A DNA stretch of 64,000 nt, from positions 1,662,437 through 1,726,436 of the forward strand of contig SJPJ01000001.1 of the NCBI GenBank assembly GCA_007859835.1, given 5' to 3'. The position numbers and the translations under genes were made by a program. The notes under the pieces are model-generated. The model saw only the letters and a program-made list of their open reading frames with translations. It had not been told where the DNA came from and searched no databases. This DNA comes from Novipirellula herctigrandis. GTDB lineage: Bacteria > Planctomycetota > Planctomycetia > Pirellulales > Pirellulaceae. The stretch's first letter is position 1, and each line of letters opens with the position of its first letter. Below, piece by piece: positions 1-9,186 of this stretch.

Positions 1-604
1 GGTCGTAATGCCCGCCACCATTTCGGGCGATCGCCAATCCGGCCGCCTCGGCCACTTCGCCACTGAAATTTTTCTTGCGAAGCAGATCGACTGCAAAGCT
101 CCATGATTCGGGCGAGAAACCGACGTGGAATCGTTTGCGGTTTTCGTCGTCAATGCCTCGTGAGGCTAAGTATTCACGAGCAATTTTCGAATCGTCGCTT
201 TTGCCACTTTCGAGTTGCTCAAAATAGGCGTCCGAGACCAATTTCATTGCCGCCAATAGCGTGGCCTTGTCGTCGGGACTGCCGAACACGGTTTTCTTGC
301 CGCGAAACTCGTCGACTTCGATACCTGCTAACTCGGCTAGGGAGCGCAATGCCGTGGGGAAATCGACTCCGTCTCGCTGCATCACGTAGCTAAAGATATC
401 ACCACCAATGTCACAAACCCAACATTTCCAGGTTTGACGTTCTTGGTTTATCGTTAACGATGGGCGGCGATCATTATGCCATGGACATCGGGTAACAAAG
501 TTGCGCCCGGCAGGCTGTAATTCGAGCGTACTGCCGACAACATCCACGATGTCGACACTCGCGCGCACTCGCTCTTTCAAATCGAAGTCCGCAGGTAAGG
601 ACAA
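1..604 (-). CDS. dnaG: DNA primase DnaG, N-terminal part (runs off window)
   Basis: The reading frame is open from the window edge to a TTG at 604. It encodes about 201 residues beginning SLPADFDLKERVRASVDIVDVV. The CHC2 zinc-binding domain of primases is plain: CPWHNDRRPSL, then WKCWVCDIGGDIFSYV, so the ligands are C-x2-H and C-x2-C. It continues into the start of the catalytic core (REYLASRGI, HVGFSPESW). DnaG makes RNA primers for the replication fork. The TTG start is chosen because AGGATAGGAG lies about 9 nt upstream and the next residues match the usual DnaG N-terminus; no ATG is available. The rest of the gene is beyond base 1. Identification is secure; only the start codon is inferred. 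Confidence 0.93.
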   Translation of the reverse strand, partial: MSLPADFDLKERVRASVDIVDVVGSTLELQPAGRNFVTRCPWHNDRRPSLTINQERQTWKCWVCDIGGDIFSYVMQRDGVDFPTALRSLAELAGIEVDEFRGKKTVFGSPDDKATLLAAMKLVSDAYFEQLESGKSDDSKIAREYLASRGIDDENRKRFHVGFSPESWSFAVDLLRKKNFSGEVAEAAGLAIARNGGGHYD

Positions 605-1114
605 TTCGACTGTCTCCTATCCTAGGAATCGTTTCGAAGTAATGAACACGGAATTCAAAACCAAGCGAAACGTAACGATCGGTCGACCCATCACCAAATT
701 CGCCTACAAGGCGTAATCCAGGTTCTCGAGCGTCTTCAAAAGACAAACAACGGGCAAATTTCGATCTTGCAATCCATTGCAGCGTAACAAAAACCGTTGG
801 GCCGCCAAGGACCTATTTTTACATAACGGTTCGGTTCATTACGAGCGACCCGGGATTGTGCGAATCGACACCGTCGGCGTCAAGATCAATTTTCTTGAGT
901 CGAATCGTACAAATTCCCGATAATTTGACGCAAAGATACTCAATACTTAGCGAAAAATAGGACAAACCTCGATTGAGCCATCCCCATTTTGCAGTAAATC
1001 GAGACGAACCCGCCATCAGGAAAAAGCGGAACGGAACACCAACACAATGGCGAAGTCATCCCCAAAAAGAAGGGACGGCAAATTTACTGACGTTCGCCCT
1101 ACACCAAACTCGCC
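605..1114. other. Intergenic region between dnaG start and dapA end
   Basis: About 510 bases without a convincing gene. Short open frames on both strands have no recognisable product and no good ribosome site. The stretch should hold the dnaG promoter. A 16-bp tandem duplication lies at its right end and covers the dapA stop codon. No RNA gene was seen. Confidence 0.5.
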
Positions 1115-1126
1115 CTACACCAAACT
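1095..1126. repeat. 16-bp tandem duplication at dapA 3' end
   Basis: CGCCCTACACCAAACT occurs twice head to tail (1095-1110 and 1111-1126). The second copy contains the dapA stop codon (1115-1117) and its last three codons. Confidence 0.9.
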
Positions 1127-2035
1127 GGCTGCACTGGTCATTCCATAGGCGAGCAGCGTCTGTTGAAGCTTCTCGAGTTCGCGTGATTCCAGTGGCGTCA
1201 TCGGCAAACGCAAATCGCCCGTGTCTCGGCCCACCAACATCATTGCAGCCTTAACGGGAATCGGATTGGTTGCCAAGCCAAGCATGTTTTGGCACAACGA
1301 AAAGAGTTGGTGATGGAGCGTTCCGGCTGCCCGCAAATCGCCCGCAGCAACGGCTTGGACTAACTTGATCATATCGCTAGGAACGAGGTTGCCGACGACG
1401 GAAATCACTCCTTCGGCACCGACACTCATCATCGGAAGCGTCAACGAGTCGTCACCACACAGGACCGTCAAATCGGTCGTACCGATGATCGCCGAACACT
1501 GATCAAGCTTTCCGGTCGCTTCCTTGACCATCGTGATTCCGTCAATATCGGCGAGACGTTGGATCGTTTCCACTTCGATTTCCTTTCCACATCGCCCGGG
1601 AATGTTGTAGACGCAAACCGGGATGTCGACCGCTTCGGCGATGGCTTTGAAGTGCTGGTAGAAACCTTCTTGAGTAGGCTTGTTGTAATAAGGTGCCACT
1701 TGCAACGTCGCGTCGGCCCCTTCGGCTGCCGCACGTTTGGTCAAACGCAACGCTTCGGCAGTACTGTTGCTGCCTGTCCCGGCCATCACTTTTGCGCGGC
1801 CAGCGACACATTGGATGACTTCCCCAATTACCTTTTCATGTTCGTCGTGAGACAGCGTGGGCGATTCCCCGGTTGTACCGACCGGGACAATACAACGTGT
1901 GCCCGCGGATACTTGAAATTCAACCTGTTCGCGTAGTCGTCCATAGTCGACCTCGCCATTGGCGAACGGAGTGATAATGGCGACCGACAACCCGGCGAAG
2001 TCGCTCCCTTTGCGAACCGGTGTATTGAAACTCAT
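1115..2035 (-). CDS. dapA: 4-hydroxy-tetrahydrodipicolinate synthase
   Basis: 306 aa, the normal length for DapA. It condenses pyruvate with aspartate semialdehyde, the first committed step of lysine and meso-diaminopimelate synthesis in the cytoplasm. Visible family signatures are [13 protein letters not shown] (TTGE at 54-57), the catalytic tyrosine in VCVYNIPGR (Y143) and the Schiff-base lysine in ITMVKEAT (K171), with the substrate-binding arginine in NIPGR. The start is ATG at 2035. tmk lies 120 bp upstream on the same strand, so the two could be cotranscribed. The C-terminus ends inside a 16-bp tandem duplication. Confidence 0.97.
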   Translation of the reverse strand: MSFNTPVRKGSDFAGLSVAIITPFANGEVDYGRLREQVEFQVSAGTRCIVPVGTTGESPTLSHDEHEKVIGEVIQCVAGRAKVMAGTGSNSTAEALRLTKRAAAEGADATLQVAPYYNKPTQEGFYQHFKAIAEAVDIPVCVYNIPGRCGKEIEVETIQRLADIDGITMVKEATGKLDQCSAIIGTTDLTVLCGDDSLTLPMMSVGAEGVISVVGNLVPSDMIKLVQAVAAGDLRAAGTLHHQLFSLCQNMLGLATNPIPVKAAMMLVGRDTGDLRLPMTPLESRELEKLQQTLLAYGMTSAASLV

Positions 2036-2154
2036 AGTGGTGATGTGAATTCAAATAGAGGTGATGGGATTTTCGAGGCGTCTGCCGCGAATCGTTGGGG
2101 TTTTTGCATAAATGCGATAGGTGAAACGTAGACTCTTGGGCCACATTTCGTCAA

Positions 2155-2826
2155 CTAGCGGGCACCCGACGCGACGCGGCCAAGTCGTTCGGCTAACGGC
2201 GACGCCGGGTCGATTGACAACCGTCGAAGCAGCGTCCGTGCGATCGCTTGAGTCACCTCGTCCGGGTCGCTCGAGCAATCGATTTTCTCGACTTCGGGGC
2301 AAACATTCGCCATGTGATCGAACAAGTCCCGAATTTGCCGCAATGCAGCCTCGTGTTCAAACTCATTGGGCGTGTCGCCACGGTTCTCCGAAATACGTTT
2401 TAGGGCCACCGGAACGGGCAAATCGAAAAACAGTGTCACGTCGGGGATCGGAAACTCGGCACGCATTTTTTTTAGTAACTCGTCCGTATCGGCCCCCCGA
2501 AGCCCCTGGTAGGCGACCGTCGAATAAAAATAGCGATCGACAATGACAATTTTCCCGGCCGCAACCGAGGGACGGATCAATCCTGCGACATGTTCGCGAC
2601 GATCTTCAATAAAGGCGGACAATTCGTCCTCGAGGGACATCCGGCCAGTCACCGCGCTGTCGCGGATCCGGCGTCCCCACGGCCCATCGGTTGGCTCTTT
2701 GGACGCGATTGTTTCTCGGCCAGCCAATTCGAATTGCTCGCGAAACCGATCGACCTGGGTCGATTTCCCAGCGCCGTCGATACCGTCGACCACGATGAAG
2801 ATGCCGGGGGGTGCTGAAACGCTCAT
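2155..2826 (-). CDS. tmk: Thymidylate kinase
   Basis: 223 aa from the ATG at 2826. It phosphorylates dTMP to dTDP with ATP. The P-loop DGIDGAGKST begins near residue 14; the DR motif is in IVIVDRYFYSTVAYQG and a LID-like segment RISENRGD follows. An in-frame upstream start at 2880 would add 18 residues (GNSNGRLFLYSS...), but these do not resemble a Tmk N-terminus, whereas SVSAPPGIFIVVDGIDG does. The ribosome site is weak for both. The region upstream carries several small tandem duplications. Confidence 0.95.
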   Translation of the reverse strand: MSVSAPPGIFIVVDGIDGAGKSTQVDRFREQFELAGRETIASKEPTDGPWGRRIRDSAVTGRMSLEDELSAFIEDRREHVAGLIRPSVAAGKIVIVDRYFYSTVAYQGLRGADTDELLKKMRAEFPIPDVTLFFDLPVPVALKRISENRGDTPNEFEHEAALRQIRDLFDHMANVCPEVEKIDCSSDPDEVTQAIARTLLRRLSIDPASPLAERLGRVASGAR

Positions 2827-2949
2827 GAATTTCAAAATTCTCGAAGAGTATAAAAAAAGTCGCCCGTTCGAATTCCCCAAGCTTGACGTTCATCGCGTGA
2901 AAGCGGAACGACACAGCGTCCCAACGACAAACCGGATTTCCATGTCAAG

Positions 2950-3102
2950 AATCCGATGCCGTCGCGAAATCCGATGCCATCGCGATGAGAGTACTGAATG
3001 GAGAGTACTGAATGGATTCTTCTTGAACTCGAGTTCTAGCGGTGATTTGACTTCTTTCCGAGCAGTCTCGCTATGCCCCTTCACCGCATGCCCCTTCACC
3101 GA
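2950..3102. repeat. Three adjacent short tandem duplications
   Basis: Three separate pairs: an 18-bp near-perfect pair starting AATCCGATGCC (2950-2984), a 14-bp perfect pair GAGAGTACTGAATG (2987-3000, 3001-3014) and a 15-bp pair ATGCCCCTTCACCG with one variable last base (3073-3087, 3088-3102). The units are unrelated to each other. Confidence 0.85.
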
Positions 3103-3401
3103 ACTACGATGACAGGCGATCGATGGCGATGCAAAAGGCAAATCCCGCAAATTGACTGATCTGCAAAGTTTGACACTCGAAAATCAGAGCTTCGAGTGTG
3201 GCGTCTTCTAGTATCGTTGCTCCGCAAACTCTAACGGCCCCAGCGAAGCGTCCCAGAGGCCAACACCGAAATCACAACGGAATCCAATTTGATGACTTTT
3301 AGCAGTAACACGCAATCCGAGGACGCAATGATTTATACCTGCCCCCCCCCGGATCGTCTTGCCGCCGAATCACGATCGCAACACTTGCCAAAATTATCGA
3401 A

Positions 3402-3440
3402 CCTCCGTACTCTTGAACTTGACAATGGAACGTACGGAGG
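3402..3440. promoter_or_regulatory. 9-bp inverted repeat upstream of desaturase
   Basis: CCTCCGTAC (3402-3410) and GTACGGAGG (3432-3440) are perfect complements separated by 21 bases, about 110 bases before the desaturase start. It could be an operator or a leader hairpin. There is no T-run, so a terminator is unlikely. Function is not known. Confidence 0.35.
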
Positions 3441-3548
3441 CAGTGGTGTGGCTCCGCTGACAATCTTGTCTGCTTTTCTTATCCCCTAGGCCACCCAAAC
3501 AGGCTAACGCGCTCGCATCATCGCGCGTGCCCAAAAAGGAGCATCTTG

Positions 3549-4550
3549 ATGCTCGTTCACAATCCCTCCGATTACCGCAGTGTGTTGTGGTTGCTGTTAG
3601 CGATAACGTTGGTGATCGCGCAATATTGCAACCCAGCGCTGGTTGTTTTTTTGTCGCCTATCAGTTGCTATTTAGCAATTTCGCTTGGCACGGTTTCGCA
3701 CAATCATAACCATCGCGCTACGTTCAAGAGTACTCGCCTGAATAATCTATTCGGGCATCTGCTAACGATTTTCTATGGCTACCCCACACTGATGTGGGTG
3801 CCAACCCATAACTTAAATCATCACAAATTCGTTAATCGCCCCGGCGATGCTACCGCAACTTGGCGATACACAAACAAACACAACCTGTGGGTCGCGCTGA
3901 CGTATCCATTCGTGTCGGGATACTTTCAAAGCATCCCGATTCGGCAATACATCGATCGGATCAAAACACGAAAACCCAATCTCTATTCGCGGGTTCGTTT
4001 CCAGTACGCGTTGTGGATCGGCACGTATGTCGGGCTTGGGGTGCTAGCGGCAACCTTGTATCACCATCAACAAACCGGGCTTGGTCTTTACCTTTGGTTC
4101 TTTTCGGTGATCTTGCCAGCGATCTTGTCTAGCACCGTGATCATGTTCTTTAACTTCATCCAGCATGTCCACACGGACGCATGGAGTGACCATGATCATT
4201 CACGCAATTTTACGGGCCCGTGGTTCAATTTCCTTTTCTTCAACAATGGCTACCACACCGTTCATCATGACCACCCCGCGATGCACTGGAGCGAATTACC
4301 GGATGCGCATGCACGCATCGCGGAAACGATCGACCCGAAATTAAATGAAACCAATTTGGTTTGGTTTCTACTTCGGCAATATTTTCTATCGGCACTATTC
4401 CCGCAACTTGGAACCAAGCAAATCGGCAACATCCCGGGACAGAGCGAGATTCAGACGCAGAACGCGTTTCAGACTCAGAGCGCAATTCAGACTCAGAACG
4501 CGTTTCAGACTCAGAGCGCAATTCAGGGACAGAGCGTGGAGACCCACTAG
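3549..4550 (+). CDS. Membrane fatty-acid desaturase-like protein
   Basis: 333 aa, an integral membrane di-iron protein of the fatty-acid desaturase superfamily. Histidine boxes: HNHNH (51-55), HNLNHH (87-92), HVHTDAWSDHDH (about 204-215) and GYHTVHH (about 235-240), separated by hydrophobic segments. Such enzymes introduce double bonds or hydroxyl groups into acyl or carotenoid chains; the substrate cannot be told. The ATG at 3549 has AAGGAG 7 nt upstream and is preferred to the TTG directly before it. The last 35 residues are unlike the family: a Q/T/S-rich tail made of a 36-bp tandem repeat (QTQNAF/QTQSAI), probably acquired by duplication. Confidence 0.88.
   Translation: MLVHNPSDYRSVLWLLLAITLVIAQYCNPALVVFLSPISCYLAISLGTVSHNHNHRATFKSTRLNNLFGHLLTIFYGYPTLMWVPTHNLNHHKFVNRPGDATATWRYTNKHNLWVALTYPFVSGYFQSIPIRQYIDRIKTRKPNLYSRVRFQYALWIGTYVGLGVLAATLYHHQQTGLGLYLWFFSVILPAILSSTVIMFFNFIQHVHTDAWSDHDHSRNFTGPWFNFLFFNNGYHTVHHDHPAMHWSELPDAHARIAETIDPKLNETNLVWFLLRQYFLSALFPQLGTKQIGNIPGQSEIQTQNAFQTQSAIQTQNAFQTQSAIQGQSVETH
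4449..4532 (+). repeat. 36-bp in-frame tandem repeat in desaturase tail
   Basis: Two 36-bp units (4449-4484, 4485-4520), each built of two 18-bp half-repeats, plus a partial third. The unit length is a multiple of three, so the frame is kept and the protein gains QTQNAF/QTQSAI repeats. Confidence 0.9.
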
Positions 4551-4784
4551 GCTTTCCGACGTGACATTGCAGTACGCCCTTTCAGGATGAGCCTAAAATG
4601 GGATAAAAAGCCCAGGCAAGCGTCGGAAACTCATGCTTCGAAATAGCCGACTCAAGACTTACTCCGACCGCGATGGCAATACAAAACGCCCACCACGTTC
4701 CCCACAGCGCCCTGCACAGCGGTTATCATGTGACCAACCGATAACCCTTCTGCTCTTCTCGAACGCCCCTACTCGCAAATTTCC

Positions 4785-5069
4785 ATGCCAATGCCACCCT
4801 CACCCGAGCGACGGTTCAACTCGCGTCTTGGTTTGATCCTCTTTGCCGTCTACTTGGTTCTTTACTTAGGCTTTGTGCTGACAAATGCCCTACAGCCATC
4901 GGCGATGGAAACGATCATCGTGTTGGGCTTGAACCTTGCGATTGTTTATGGATTTGCCTTGATCGTTGCCGCGATTTTTTTGGCATTGCTCTATGGATTG
5001 CTGTGCCGCAAAGAGATCCCCAACGCAACTGCCAATACCGATCGTCCACAAGAAGGAGCGAGTGAATGA
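4785..5069 (+). CDS. DUF485 family membrane protein (YjcH-like)
   Basis: 94 aa with two predicted membrane segments (about 16-36 and 45-70: LGLILFAVYLVLYLGFVLTN and a second ending in LALLYGLL). DUF485 proteins are small inner-membrane partners encoded next to ActP-type sodium/solute symporters, as in E. coli yjcH-actP. The stop codon overlaps the start of the symporter gene (ATGA at 5066-5069), so translation is coupled. The start is ATG 4785 (ATG 4791 is also possible). The exact role of the family is unknown. Confidence 0.85.
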   Translation: MPMPPSPERRFNSRLGLILFAVYLVLYLGFVLTNALQPSAMETIIVLGLNLAIVYGFALIVAAIFLALLYGLLCRKEIPNATANTDRPQEGASE

Positions 5070-6994
5070 TTTACGAACCTTCTTGGATTGCCGTTTTTGT
5101 TTTTCTAGCGTTTGTTGTGTTCACGGTTGGCCTTAGTTTTTACCTTGGCCGCAAAGCAACATCTTCCCAAGGCTATTTCGCGGCTCATGGACAAATCCCC
5201 TGGTTTGTCAACGGAATTGCTTTCGCCGGCGATTATCTATCTGCCGCATCGTTTCTCGGTATTTGCGGCATGATCGCCGCTTACGGTTACGACGGTTTCT
5301 TGTACTCGATCGGTTATCTTGCTGGTTGGATTGTTGCGTTGTTTGTAATCGCGGAGCCGATGAAACGACTTGGGCGATTTACGTTTGCGGATGCGTTGGA
5401 CGCACAATTCAATTCACGCGGAATCAAGTTGGCCGCTGGCGTTAGCACATTGGCTGTGAGCGTCTTTTACTTGATCCCTCAAATGGTCGGTGCTGGTTCG
5501 TTAATCCAACCGCTGCTTGGGTTCCCACATTGGGTTGGCGTCGTGTTGGTCGGCATCGTCGTGATTACGATTGTTGTGACCGCCGGCATGGTCTCGACCA
5601 CTTGGGTCCAGTTCCTCAAAGGATCGTTGTTGGTTCTATTTAGCGCAATCCTGGTGATCATCGTGCTCGACCGCGGGTTCACCGTCAGCGATGGTGGCTT
5701 GAAGACCATTGGCCCCATTGATCGAAGCGACATTCGCAGCGCAGAAATTGAAGGCCGGACGGTATTGCCGCCCGAAGCCGGATGGGACAAGCACCCCGAA
5801 TTCGTCCGCTTGGTCAACTCGAAAGGCGGATTCGATATCTTTCGGATCGCCGCCTCACCCGACAATGATCCCGATCGCGCGATTCTTGCCCAAGCGCAAG
5901 CGATGACGGTGCTGTCCGATGGCCGAAAACTCGTCGATGGTCTGCCGTTTGGTGCGGGCGAAGCGGAACGTCAATTGATGCCAATCGGCCATATCACAAA
6001 ATTACCCGATGGCTATGCCGATTCCAAATCCGTTGGGCCCATTTCGTTTTTCACGACCTTGCAAGATAGCGAAGTCGTGTTGTGGGGAAACACGGTCGTC
6101 CGCACCGATGACGGATCGACGACCAAGGTGTTTTACCAAAAGCCGACCGATGGTAGCCACGTGCTGCGTCCCGGCGAGCATCCGACGTTTGCGGGAATTC
6201 GAAGTGGCGGCGCCAAGGATCGAGTCAACTTTTTATCGTTAATGTTGGCCCTGTTTTGTGGCACCGCATCGCTGCCACACATTTTGATTCGCTACTACAC
6301 CGTCAAAGACGCTTCGGCGGCCAGAAAGAGCACGATCGTCGGAATCACCAGCATTGGCTTCTTTTATGTGTTAACGCTCTACTTGGGACTCGGAGCAATG
6401 ACAAGTGGTGCGTTGGATTTAACGGATACCAACATGGCAGCCCCGCTATTGGCACGCAGCATGAGCCAATGGTTGTTTGCCATCATTTCAGCAATCGCTT
6501 TTACGACGGTATTGGGAACGGTTAGCGGATTGATTCTGGCAAGCAGCGGCGCAGTTGCGCATGACTTAATCGGCGGCGTGATGGGGATTGAATTGACCGA
6601 GCATGCGCAAGTCCGTGTCGCAAAAATCGCCGCGGTTGCCGTCGGCGCCATTGCGATTTTGCTCGGGATCGCGTTTAAGGAGATGAACGTCAGCTATTTG
6701 GTGGGCTGGGCGTTCAGTGTAGCGGCAAGTGCCAACTTGCCGGCTTTGGTCATGCTATTGTTTTGGAAAGGGACAACCAAACAGGGAATTATCGCTAGTG
6801 TGATCGTCGGAATGGTCAGCTCGCTCGGATGGATCTTGCTGTCTGCCGATACGTACCAGAAGGTCTATGGATGGGACGCTGCTGACGCAATCGCGCCGTT
6901 CAGCCAACCTGGAATCGTAACAATCCCCCTCGCATTCGCAACCTTGGTGTTGGTTTCGCTCATGACTCGCTCGGCTCAAACCCCCTCACCGTAA
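5066..6994 (+). CDS. Sodium:solute symporter (ActP/acetate-permease-like)
   Basis: 642 aa, a member of the sodium/solute symporter family with roughly 13 membrane helices. The N-terminal part (FYLGRKATSSQGYFAAHGQIPWFVNGIAFAGDY and on) and the C-terminal part (SLPHILIRYYTVKD, TTVLGTVSGLILASSGAVAHDL) match the acetate-permease branch, and the DUF485 partner directly upstream supports this. AAGGAG precedes the start. An unusual feature is a soluble segment of nearly 190 residues between helices (about residues 200-385, from DRGFTVSDGG to SGGAKDRVNF). This is much longer than the loop in E. coli ActP. The substrate is probably a short monocarboxylate, but that is inference. The gene ends 9 bp inside the convergent gene at 6986. 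Confidence 0.9.
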   Translation: MIYEPSWIAVFVFLAFVVFTVGLSFYLGRKATSSQGYFAAHGQIPWFVNGIAFAGDYLSAASFLGICGMIAAYGYDGFLYSIGYLAGWIVALFVIAEPMKRLGRFTFADALDAQFNSRGIKLAAGVSTLAVSVFYLIPQMVGAGSLIQPLLGFPHWVGVVLVGIVVITIVVTAGMVSTTWVQFLKGSLLVLFSAILVIIVLDRGFTVSDGGLKTIGPIDRSDIRSAEIEGRTVLPPEAGWDKHPEFVRLVNSKGGFDIFRIAASPDNDPDRAILAQAQAMTVLSDGRKLVDGLPFGAGEAERQLMPIGHITKLPDGYADSKSVGPISFFTTLQDSEVVLWGNTVVRTDDGSTTKVFYQKPTDGSHVLRPGEHPTFAGIRSGGAKDRVNFLSLMLALFCGTASLPHILIRYYTVKDASAARKSTIVGITSIGFFYVLTLYLGLGAMTSGALDLTDTNMAAPLLARSMSQWLFAIISAIAFTTVLGTVSGLILASSGAVAHDLIGGVMGIELTEHAQVRVAKIAAVAVGAIAILLGIAFKEMNVSYLVGWAFSVAASANLPALVMLLFWKGTTKQGIIASVIVGMVSSLGWILLSADTYQKVYGWDAADAIAPFSQPGIVTIPLAFATLVLVSLMTRSAQTPSP

Positions 6995-7381
6995 ACGCAG
7001 CGATGGTTTACCGGCGCGGTGACGAATCCAATTCAGGGATCGTAACACCGGATCTCGCGATACAATCAGTTGTTCTAAATGGTATTTGCCTGGAAAGTTC
7101 AAAAGAGACAATCCAATCAGCATGCTCAGGATCCCTTGACCGGGCAACACTAACATCGCGATTCCCATCACGACGAAGGCGACACCCAACAAGTTCTTTC
7201 CGGCTAACCAGACGTAATGCATGCCGATTCGTTTTCCGCTTGGCTTGATGGGATGGCGATGGCGGTGAGCGAAATAGTCCTCTGGCAAACGGACGATGAT
7301 CGCGGGGACAGCAATGAGGGAACCGACGAACATGACGACCGACGACGCAGCGAGAAACCAAAAAATCTCGTCCCTATTCAA
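6986..7381 (-). CDS. Small integral membrane protein, PGPGW-like
   Basis: 131 aa. Two or three hydrophobic helices (FWFLAASSVVMFVGSLIAVP, then LLGVAFVVMGIAMLVLPGQG continuing into ILSMLIGLSLL). The LPGQGILSMLIG turn resembles the PGPGW-type transmembrane proteins, with Q in place of the usual second P. Function is unknown. The frame opens at a TTG (7381) that overlaps the end of the upstream gene by 8 bp; no clear ribosome site is seen, and a start at the internal ATG (VMFVGS) is possible. It is the last gene of a three-gene operon. Confidence 0.7.
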   Translation of the reverse strand: MNRDEIFWFLAASSVVMFVGSLIAVPAIIVRLPEDYFAHRHRHPIKPSGKRIGMHYVWLAGKNLLGVAFVVMGIAMLVLPGQGILSMLIGLSLLNFPGKYHLEQLIVSRDPVLRSLNWIRHRAGKPSLRLR

Positions 7382-8216
7382 CTTTTCGGCTCGCTCGACG
7401 GCGGGGAAGCAATTCGATGATTTGGTCCGCTACTTCTTCGGTTGCTTTGTAAGAAACATCCACGCACTCCCATCCCTGATTCGTGATCAAGGTACGAATT
7501 TCGCGCAGCTCTGCTTGGATATCACGAAGATTCGCATATTGGGGAACCGGCCGGTGACTGATTTGATCCAATCGCGTTTGTCGAACCGATTCCAAGTGAG
7601 CGGCACTCATCGTCAACCCGATTACACGTTTTGAATTCAGTTTCAACAGCGGTGCTGGCAATGGCATGCCAGGCAGCAATGGTACATTGGCCGCACGAAT
7701 GCCACGAAAGGCAAGATAGAAACAGGTAACACTTTTCGAAGTGCGTGATGCCCCCACAATAACAACATCCGCTTTCCGCAACTCGTTTTGCTTCTGACCA
7801 TCATCGTGCTCAAGCGTAAAGTCCATCGCATCGATGCGATCAAATTGTTCATGGTGAACTTGATACAAAAGACCAGCCCGCCCACGAGGCACCGCACTGA
7901 AATGGGCCCCCAACAACGCCAACGCGGGGCCAAGCACATCGATGCAAGGGACTGCTAACCGCCTAGCTTCCGCTTCCGCAGCTTTACGAATTTCAGGCTC
8001 GACGAGCGAATGGCAAACCGCCGCTCCACTTTCGGCGGCTTCGCGAATCGCAGCGACCACTTTGTCACGTTTACGAATTCCCGCATGGATGACGACGTTG
8101 GCTTGGTTATCGGGGAATTGTTCCAACGCAGCCGTCAACAAGTTTTGGACGGTACGGCCGGTTCCCCCCGAGAGGATGACAATTTTGGGCAGTTCGTTTG
8201 ATTTCGACTTAGACAT
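7374..8216 (-). CDS. ppsR: Phosphoenolpyruvate synthase regulatory protein (kinase/pyrophosphorylase)
   Basis: 280 aa, the usual size of the PSRP/DUF299 family. These enzymes use ADP to inactivate PEP synthase, or PPDK, by phosphorylating a threonine and reactivate it by Pi-dependent removal. Signatures: P-loop GASRTSKS at 155-162, HHEQFDRIDAMDF before it, and SGGTGRTVQNLL at the N-terminus. The target enzyme (PpsA or PpdK) is not in the window. The start is ATG 8216, 8 bp after the preceding small gene, and the end overlaps the next one, so the three form an operon. The symbol follows E. coli usage. Confidence 0.92.
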   Translation of the reverse strand: MSKSKSNELPKIVILSGGTGRTVQNLLTAALEQFPDNQANVVIHAGIRKRDKVVAAIREAAESGAAVCHSLVEPEIRKAAEAEARRLAVPCIDVLGPALALLGAHFSAVPRGRAGLLYQVHHEQFDRIDAMDFTLEHDDGQKQNELRKADVVIVGASRTSKSVTCFYLAFRGIRAANVPLLPGMPLPAPLLKLNSKRVIGLTMSAAHLESVRQTRLDQISHRPVPQYANLRDIQAELREIRTLITNQGWECVDVSYKATEEVADQIIELLPRRRASRKVE

Positions 8217-8224
8217 CTCGGGCC

Positions 8225-8476
8225 CTAGACGTATTTCTCAAGCACCTTGGCAACCTTGGCTGGGTCGTCGTCCTCTTGCATTTGTTTGATCTGTTTTTCC
8301 GGGATCCCGATTTTCTCAAGATGGCTAACCAAACGCTTCCAAACTTGTGCTCGTTTCTTTCCTTCACTCAAGTATAGATCCGTCACGGCCTCCTGGGCCT
8401 TCTGCAAGCCAATTGCGTCGCGATTTTGGTAATAGTTTTTGATGATCTTTTCTTGGTGTCGGCTATGCTCTGCCAT
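8225..8476 (-). CDS. Small conserved-looking protein, first gene of ppsR operon
   Basis: 83 aa, charged and probably all-helical (HQEKIIKNYYQNRDAIGLQ, then KAQEAVTDLYLSEGKKRAQ). No signal peptide or membrane segment. No family is recognised. The tight 8-bp spacing to ppsR and good coding character argue that it is real. It may act with the ppsR product, but nothing in the sequence shows this. Confidence 0.72.
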   Translation of the reverse strand: MAEHSRHQEKIIKNYYQNRDAIGLQKAQEAVTDLYLSEGKKRAQVWKRLVSHLEKIGIPEKQIKQMQEDDDPAKVAKVLEKYV

Positions 8477-8756
8477 CGTCTCTCGCTCAGTAAAATGGAC
8501 CAGAAAATTCGGGTCGAGGTTGGGTTAAATTGGAATAAAGCGGCGCGGCATGGGTTTTTGCACGTTTTGGCCGATTCTTGACTCTCCCCGATTATCGGTC
8601 GAGGCGACGTTATTCTATAGTAGGACCTGCGTATCCAAAAAGAACGTCGAAACGTGCTAGAATCCCGCAAGAATTCAGGAGCGATCCATTGAGTCGCGGC
8701 GCCTCGTTTTGTAAATTTCCTGTTTTTCCTACAAATTTTTTGTGAGTTTGCTAACG

Positions 8757-9182
8757 ATGACTGCCTGCCGAGGAGTTCGAGGCGCGACGACCGTGGAAAA
8801 CGACGATCGCGAGCAAATTCTCAAAGCGACACGTCAATTGTTGGCGCTGCTAATCCGTCAAAACAGGATTGACTCGGCCGATATCGCCAGTGCCCAATTC
8901 ACCGTGACCGAGGACCTCAAAGCGGAATTCCCCGCCTTGGCCGCCCGGCAATTGGGGTGGATAGAAGTCCCGATGATTTGTGGCTATGAAATCTCGGTCG
9001 GCGGCTCGCTAAAGAAATGCATTCGCGTGATGCTGCTTTGGAACACGGATCAACCACAATCCGAAATCCACCATGTTTACCTGCATAAGGCCAAACAACT
9101 GCGTCCCGACCTCGCCGAGTTTCCGCCGGTGGATTTTGCGGAACTCGAACAATGGATCCAAGAACATTTGAAGGAAGCATAA
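8757..9182 (+). CDS. aroH: Chorismate mutase, AroH type
   Basis: 141 aa from the ATG at 8757. It rearranges chorismate to prephenate for phenylalanine and tyrosine. It is of the small monofunctional trimeric type of Bacillus Aro[17 protein letters not shown] at the start, [18 protein letters not shown] in the middle and [21 protein letters not shown], which carries the active-site E/R/C cluster. A GTG 15 bp upstream (8742) is also in frame, but CRGVRGATT fits better close to the start. The next gene follows after 4 bp. Confidence 0.92.
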   Translation: MTACRGVRGATTVENDDREQILKATRQLLALLIRQNRIDSADIASAQFTVTEDLKAEFPALAARQLGWIEVPMICGYEISVGGSLKKCIRVMLLWNTDQPQSEIHHVYLHKAKQLRPDLAEFPPVDFAELEQWIQEHLKEA

Positions 9183-9186
9183 CGCC

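Larger units (their letters stand above)
2827..3548. other. Intergenic region with small tandem duplications
   Basis: About 720 bases between the divergent tmk and desaturase genes. Open frames here (for example 3289-3489) look random. It holds three short tandem duplications (2950-3102), an inverted repeat at 3402-3440 and the ribosome site AAGGAG at 3536-3541 of the desaturase. Promoters for both flanking genes must lie here, but none is clear. Confidence 0.5.

Noticed and set aside
3289..3489. 66-codon plus frame before the desaturase
   Set aside because: Random composition, no ribosome site, interrupted by the inverted repeat region.
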